Shown: one piece after another, positions 7,290 through 9,277 of the stretch | How the letters are laid out: every line of letters begins with the position of its first letter | Position numbering within the stretch: position 1 is the stretch's first letter | Assembly (NCBI GenBank): GCA_034002905.1 | Contig: JAVEZQ010000023.1 | Coordinates: forward strand, 1-9,277 | DNA from: UBA8914 sp034002905 | GTDB lineage: Bacteria > Pseudomonadota > Alphaproteobacteria > UBA9219 | DNA: 9,277 nucleotides | Direction of reading: 5' to 3' | Notes under the pieces: model-generated | Told to the model about the DNA's origin: nothing | The model's database searches: none | What the model saw: the letters and a program-made list of their open reading frames with translations, nothing else | Program-made: the position numbers and the translations under genes

Positions 7290-7659
7290 ATTTGTCCTTC
7301 TTTGTGGGTTTTCGCTTGTTGAGGTCAACCACATACAGCCCCTCTTCTTCGTCGAACTCGAGATCGTACTGCGTCGTTTCCGTGTAGTCCATGTTGTGGT
7401 AGTCGAGAAACGACTTCATCCCCGCGCTAATTCCCGTCGCTCTTTTGTTGAGCTTGACGGCCCCTTCTTCGCCGCCGTCGTTCGTGAACTTGAGTCCAAT
7501 CTTGTTTAGCTCTTTGTCGAAAAAAAAGACGATGTGGCTAAACTCATCAAGCTTGTATCGAGACACGGCCCCATTATTAAATCCTATTTGCCCCCTGCTC
7601 CAGATTGAAACCTTGGGGGCGAAGCTTTTTCCGACCAGTGTGAACTTTTCAAAGCCCAT
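7288..7659 (-). CDS. Conserved-looking 123-residue protein of unknown function
   Basis: The protein starts MGFEKFTLVGKSFAPKVS and is a mix of beta-strand-like segments (SIWSRGQIGFN, HIVFFFD, KIGLKFTND) followed by an acidic stretch (EFDEEEG) and a Lys-rich tail. It has no signal peptide or membrane segment, so it is probably cytoplasmic. The pattern 'GQIGF-x-x-GAV-x-RYKL ... VFFFDKE-x-x-KIGLKFTND-x-x-EEGA ... SFLDY' resembles a widespread family of small uncharacterised bacterial proteins found in accessory regions, but I know no function for it. The ATG at 7659 has a near-perfect AGGGAGGAG five bases upstream, and two hairpins follow the stop. It is transcribed alone, away from the biased region at 7741-8111. 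It is very likely a genuine gene. Confidence 0.8.
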   Translation of the reverse strand: MGFEKFTLVGKSFAPKVSIWSRGQIGFNNGAVSRYKLDEFSHIVFFFDKELNKIGLKFTNDGGEEGAVKLNKRATGISAGMKSFLDYHNMDYTETTQYDLEFDEEEGLYVVDLNKRKPTKKDK

Positions 7660-7731
7660 GGTGCTCCTCCCTCTCGTTCGCTTTGGAACTGATTTTCAAT
7701 AAACTATAGTGTAGCCCAGAACAAGTAAAAG

Positions 7732-7746
7732 CGCAACCTGGTTGCG
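7732..7746. promoter_or_regulatory. Perfect 15-bp palindrome CGCAACCTGGTTGCG; candidate operator
   Basis: Seven-base arms flank a single central T, about 73 bp upstream of the minus-strand gene starting at 7659. This is the size of a dimeric helix-turn-helix repressor site. No regulator gene is adjacent. A TATAGT -10-like hexamer lies between it and that gene, but no matching -35 is clear. Confidence 0.4.
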
Positions 7747-8161
7747 TATTATTTTGACGCTTAATTGCTTTTTTGTTGTCGGATTTTTTGTTTTTTATTT
7801 GTTTTGCTTGGCGACTTTGAAATATTTACTTCGCAAAGAACGTGTGCGGATGGCTCGGGATGGTTTATTGTGAATGGCCGTTCATTTTGTCGTCGTTTCT
7901 CTTGCTTGCTTTTTGTCTGGATGCATTTGTTCTGTGTTTTGTTTCTATGTCTCCATGATTCACGCTTTTGTGGTCCACCATGTCATTGTGGCGTTGTAAG
8001 GTTGACATTCCCGTCCCCTCTTCTCTCCTGGCTGGCGATTTCTTGCCCCCCTGTTTCTGCCGTCTGGCTGGTTCGGGTGCGGTTTTGGGCGTCTCTTTGT
8101 TCTTCCTGTCCAGGTTCCCCGCCGCTTGCGGGCATCGGCTCATCATGGCCGCGTCGGCTCC
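7747..8161. other. Long stretch without a convincing gene; extreme T-over-A bias
   Basis: No frame here looks like protein: the plus-strand frame open from 7765 is Cys/Phe/Ser/Leu-rich low-complexity translation, and the minus-strand frame at 7865-8296 is Lys/Arg/Gln-rich, both as expected from biased DNA. On the plus strand, 7741-7800 has 37 T and 7 A, 7861-7920 has 31 T and 4 A, and 8039-8111 contains no A at all. A small CCCGC/GCGGG hairpin lies at 8118-8132. TCGGCTC occurs twice (8135-8141 and 8154-8160). The role is unknown; a leader, a single-strand-specific site or untranslated RNA are possibilities. Confidence 0.6.
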
Positions 8162-8217
8162 CCTTTCAAGCCCCAGCCCGCTCCTTCGCTTCGCTCCCGA
8201 GTCGGGGCGTTGAAAGG
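8162..8217. repeat. Strong imperfect hairpin, 13-bp stem with one bulged base
   Basis: CCTTTCAA plus GCCCC (8162-8174) pairs with GGGGC, a bulged G (8209), then TTGAAAGG (8204-8217). The 29-nt loop contains a repeated CTTCG-type pyrimidine/purine alternation. There is no T run, so it does not look like a terminator. It lies 73 bp upstream of the 103-residue gene. Confidence 0.7.
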
Positions 8218-8230
8218 CGATCTCATCGCC
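8216..8230. repeat. Tight hairpin GGCGAT-CTC-ATCGCC
   Basis: A perfect 6-bp stem with a 3-nt loop begins on the last two bases of the preceding large hairpin, so the two could stack or compete for bases 8216-8217. It is part of the structured leader of the gene at 8290. Confidence 0.6.
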
Positions 8231-8235
8231 GCAGC

Positions 8236-8289
8236 CTTTGTTCGCCTTTGCCCCCGCTTTTGGGGGTAGCCCAAAAAAGGAGAACAAAG
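8236..8289 (+). promoter_or_regulatory. Nested hairpin around the ribosome-binding site of the 103-residue gene
   Basis: CTTTGTTC (8236-8243) is the exact reverse complement of GAACAAAG (8282-8289), which ends directly at the ATG and includes the end of the GGAGA ribosome-binding site (8279-8283). Inside lies a second stem, CCCCC (8251-8255) with GGGGG (8262-8266). If formed in mRNA it would limit ribosome access; if formed in single-stranded DNA it could serve another role. The pairings are observed; function is inferred. Confidence 0.5.
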
Positions 8290-8601
8290 ATGACAACCAC
8301 CAAAAAGACCTTCACCCCCTTCTCGCTAGGGCAGATCGTCGCCACACGGGGAGCCCTGGACGCTATCCCCAGCGCACGAATGCAGGCCTGCCTGCTCCGT
8401 CACTGTCGCGGGGATTGGGGCAATGTCTGCAAGGAAGACGCCGCCCTGAACGACCTGGCCCTCCAGGAAGGCACCCGTATCCTTTCGGCGTATGCCATCG
8501 ACGAGAGCAAGCCGGCCAAAGGCCACGGTGACAACTGCTTCTGGATCATCACCGAAGCCGACCGCAGCGTGACCACCTTCCTGCTGCCGAGCGAATACTG
8601 A
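8290..8601 (+). CDS. Plasmid/ICE-associated 103-residue protein of unknown function
   Basis: ATG 8290 is chosen over the in-frame upstream start at 7765 because GGAGA lies seven bases before it and only the sequence from here reads as normal protein. Segments such as GQIVATRGAL, LLRHCRGDWGNV, EGTRILSAYAI and the C-terminal ITEADRSVTTFLLPSEY match my memory of a small protein family common on proteobacterial plasmids and integrative elements, sometimes loosely annotated 'plasmid-related' or, without good reason, as a restriction subunit. It is soluble, with no signal or membrane segment. Function is unknown. It is GC-rich, preceded by a long structured leader, and followed by a strong hairpin shared with the convergent toxin-antitoxin genes. 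The family match is from memory and not checked by alignment. Confidence 0.8.
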   Translation: MTTTKKTFTPFSLGQIVATRGALDAIPSARMQACLLRHCRGDWGNVCKEDAALNDLALQEGTRILSAYAIDESKPAKGHGDNCFWIITEADRSVTTFLLPSEY

Positions 8602-8612
8602 GGTTCTCCGGC

Positions 8613-8640
8613 CCCGCCCAAGGTTCCAGCCTTGGGCGGG
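8613..8640. terminator. 11-bp hairpin between convergent genes
   Basis: CCCGCCCAAGG (8613-8623) pairs perfectly with CCTTGGGCGGG (8630-8640) around a TTCCAG loop, between the stop at 8601 and the toxin stop at 8649. Neither strand has a long T run, so it is an atypical but probably bidirectional terminator or RNA-end stabiliser. Confidence 0.7.
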
Positions 8641-8648
8641 TGTAGCCT

Positions 8649-8984
8649 CTATTTGGAGGGGACTTTCGGGGGAGTCATCATAAGGGCTTCGTAATCCCTG
8701 CCCCCGTAAAAGATATTGAGAACGAGGACCGCCCTCTTTTCTTCGTCCACGAGGAAAGCGGCAACCGCTTTTTTGTCGATGGGGACAATCCTCAAGTTGT
8801 GCATAAGGTCGTCCCGCTGCTGTCCCCGAAGGGGCGCCGTTTCCAGTTCGCGGCATTTTTGCTGGAGCTTCTCAACGTAGGCCCAGGCCCTTTCAGGAAA
8901 GCCGCTCTTGTCCGTGATGTAGCCATAGATGCCCTCAAGGTCTTTGATGGCATCGGGCATCAGGTAAACATCATATTTTTTCAT
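8649..8984 (-). CDS. parE: ParE/RelE-superfamily toxin
   Basis: The 111-residue protein has the ParE/RelE fold pattern: an N-terminal strand YDVYLMPDAIKDLEGIYGYI, a helical pair with GFPERAWAYVEKL, then PLRGQQ, NLRIVPIDKKAVAAFLVDEE and the C-terminal VLVLNIFYGGRDYEALM. ParE proteins characterised so far poison DNA gyrase, whereas RelE relatives cut mRNA at the ribosome; gyrase poisoning is the likelier activity by family, but the target is not shown. The ATG comes three bases after the antitoxin stop, with a poor, too-close Shine-Dalgarno, so translation is probably coupled to parD. The length is slightly above the usual 90-100 residues. Both genes appear intact. Confidence 0.85.
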   Translation of the reverse strand: MKKYDVYLMPDAIKDLEGIYGYITDKSGFPERAWAYVEKLQQKCRELETAPLRGQQRDDLMHNLRIVPIDKKAVAAFLVDEEKRAVLVLNIFYGGRDYEALMMTPPKVPSK

Positions 8985-8987
8985 CCC

Positions 8988-9260
8988 CTACTTCACCCGC
9001 TGCCGGTGTAGCCGCTCGATGGCCTTGAAAGCCTCGTCAAGCGGTACGGGCTCGCCGCTCTGGGCCGAGGCCGCCAGACGGCTGCGAATGAGCGCAAGGC
9101 GGGCCTCCTGCTCCTCTTGCTGCTTCTCCCAAAAGCGCATGGCTTCCCTAATGACTTCGCTTGTCGATCCATAGGCGCCGGACTGAACCTTCGTCTTGAT
9201 CGTGGCGAGCATGTCGGGCGGCAGGGTGATCGTGATCCTTTCCGCTTTTTCTGTCTGCAT
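8988..9260 (-). CDS. parD: ParD-like ribbon-helix-helix antitoxin
   Basis: The 90-residue protein starts with a ribbon-helix-helix DNA-binding region: strand ERITITLPPDML, then helices IKTKVQSGAY and STSEVIREAMRFWEKQQ. The C-terminal half (EARLALIRSRLAASAQSGEPVPLDEAF) is the usual helix and tail that wrap and neutralise ParE. It should bind the toxin and repress its own promoter. GAGAGG seven bases upstream of ATG 9260 serves as ribosome-binding site; the promoter lies beyond the right edge of the window. It is first in a two-gene operon with parE, the usual ParDE order. Confidence 0.9.
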   Translation of the reverse strand: MQTEKAERITITLPPDMLATIKTKVQSGAYGSTSEVIREAMRFWEKQQEEQEARLALIRSRLAASAQSGEPVPLDEAFKAIERLHRQRVK

Positions 9261-9277
9261 GGTATCCCTCTCTGGTT

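Noticed and set aside
7911..7918. TTTTGTCT, an 8-of-10 match to the recombinase repeat arm
   Set aside because: It lies in a T-rich stretch where such a match is likely by chance, and it has no facing arm.
8002..8007. Perfect TTGACA -35 hexamer on the plus strand
   Set aside because: No -10-like hexamer occurs 16-18 bp downstream; that stretch is C/T-rich with no A.
7765..8289. In-frame N-terminal extension of the 103-residue protein (start at 7765)
   Set aside because: The translation is Cys/Phe/Ser-rich low complexity caused by T-rich DNA, it crosses strong hairpins, and a good ribosome-binding site lies just before ATG 8290.
7865..8296. 143-codon minus-strand frame
   Set aside because: The product is Lys/Arg/Gln-rich with no domain-like segments, as expected from the complement of pyrimidine-rich DNA, and it overlaps the start of the 103-residue gene.
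8326..8856. 176-codon minus-strand frame
   Set aside because: It overlaps the 103-residue gene, a hairpin and the toxin gene in the wrong frame and reads as Arg/Gly/Pro-rich shadow sequence.
1..9277. CRISPR array, tRNA or rRNA
   Set aside because: No regularly spaced direct repeats, tRNA cloverleaf pattern or rRNA sequence was seen on either strand by eye.

Overview
The window looks like an accessory (mobile or defence-type) segment of a proteobacterial genome or plasmid. The grounds are gene content (a tyrosine recombinase, a Type III restriction-modification operon, a ParDE-like toxin-antitoxin pair and a small plasmid-associated protein) and uneven base composition. G+C exceeds 60% in sampled parts of the recombinase gene, is about half in most of the methylase gene, and drops to about a quarter inside the methylase's specificity region. 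The sequence does not identify the taxon further, and it contains no rRNA, tRNA or core housekeeping gene.

Layout, left to right. (1) 1-682, minus strand: the 5' part of a gene for a secreted protein that runs off the left edge. (2) 683-925: an AT-rich gap with a good extended -10 promoter for that gene and three copies of the 10-mer TTAGACAAAA. Two copies face each other across 7 bp, which is the geometry of a tyrosine-recombinase core site; the third touches the next gene's start codon. (3) 926-1477, plus strand: a short (183 aa) tyrosine recombinase with all catalytic residues visible. (4) 1566-6496, plus strand: a two-gene operon, mod (beta-class DNA methyltransferase) and res (DEAH helicase with a C-terminal PD-ExK nuclease), joined by a TAATG stop-start overlap. 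(5) 6497-7287: several inverted repeats, a 62-residue DUF1508/YegP-like gene, a small open frame without a normal start, and three Rho-independent-type hairpins. (6) 7288-7659, minus strand: an unrecognised 123-residue protein with an excellent ribosome-binding site. (7) 7660-8289: a long stretch without a convincing gene, first extremely T-rich and A-poor (73 bases without one adenine), then a series of strong hairpins, the last of which includes the ribosome-binding site of the next gene. (8) 8290-8601, plus strand: a 103-residue protein of a plasmid/ICE-associated family. (9) 8649-9260, minus strand: a ParD-like antitoxin and ParE-like toxin, convergent with the previous gene and separated from it by an 11-bp hairpin.

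How it fits together: the recombinase and its repeats could mobilise or rearrange this segment, Mod/Res would restrict foreign DNA, and ParDE would stabilise the region. The small genes on the minus strand, each with its own terminator, look like independent cargo. The least explained parts are the recombinase-linked 10-mers and the biased, structured leader at 7741-8289.
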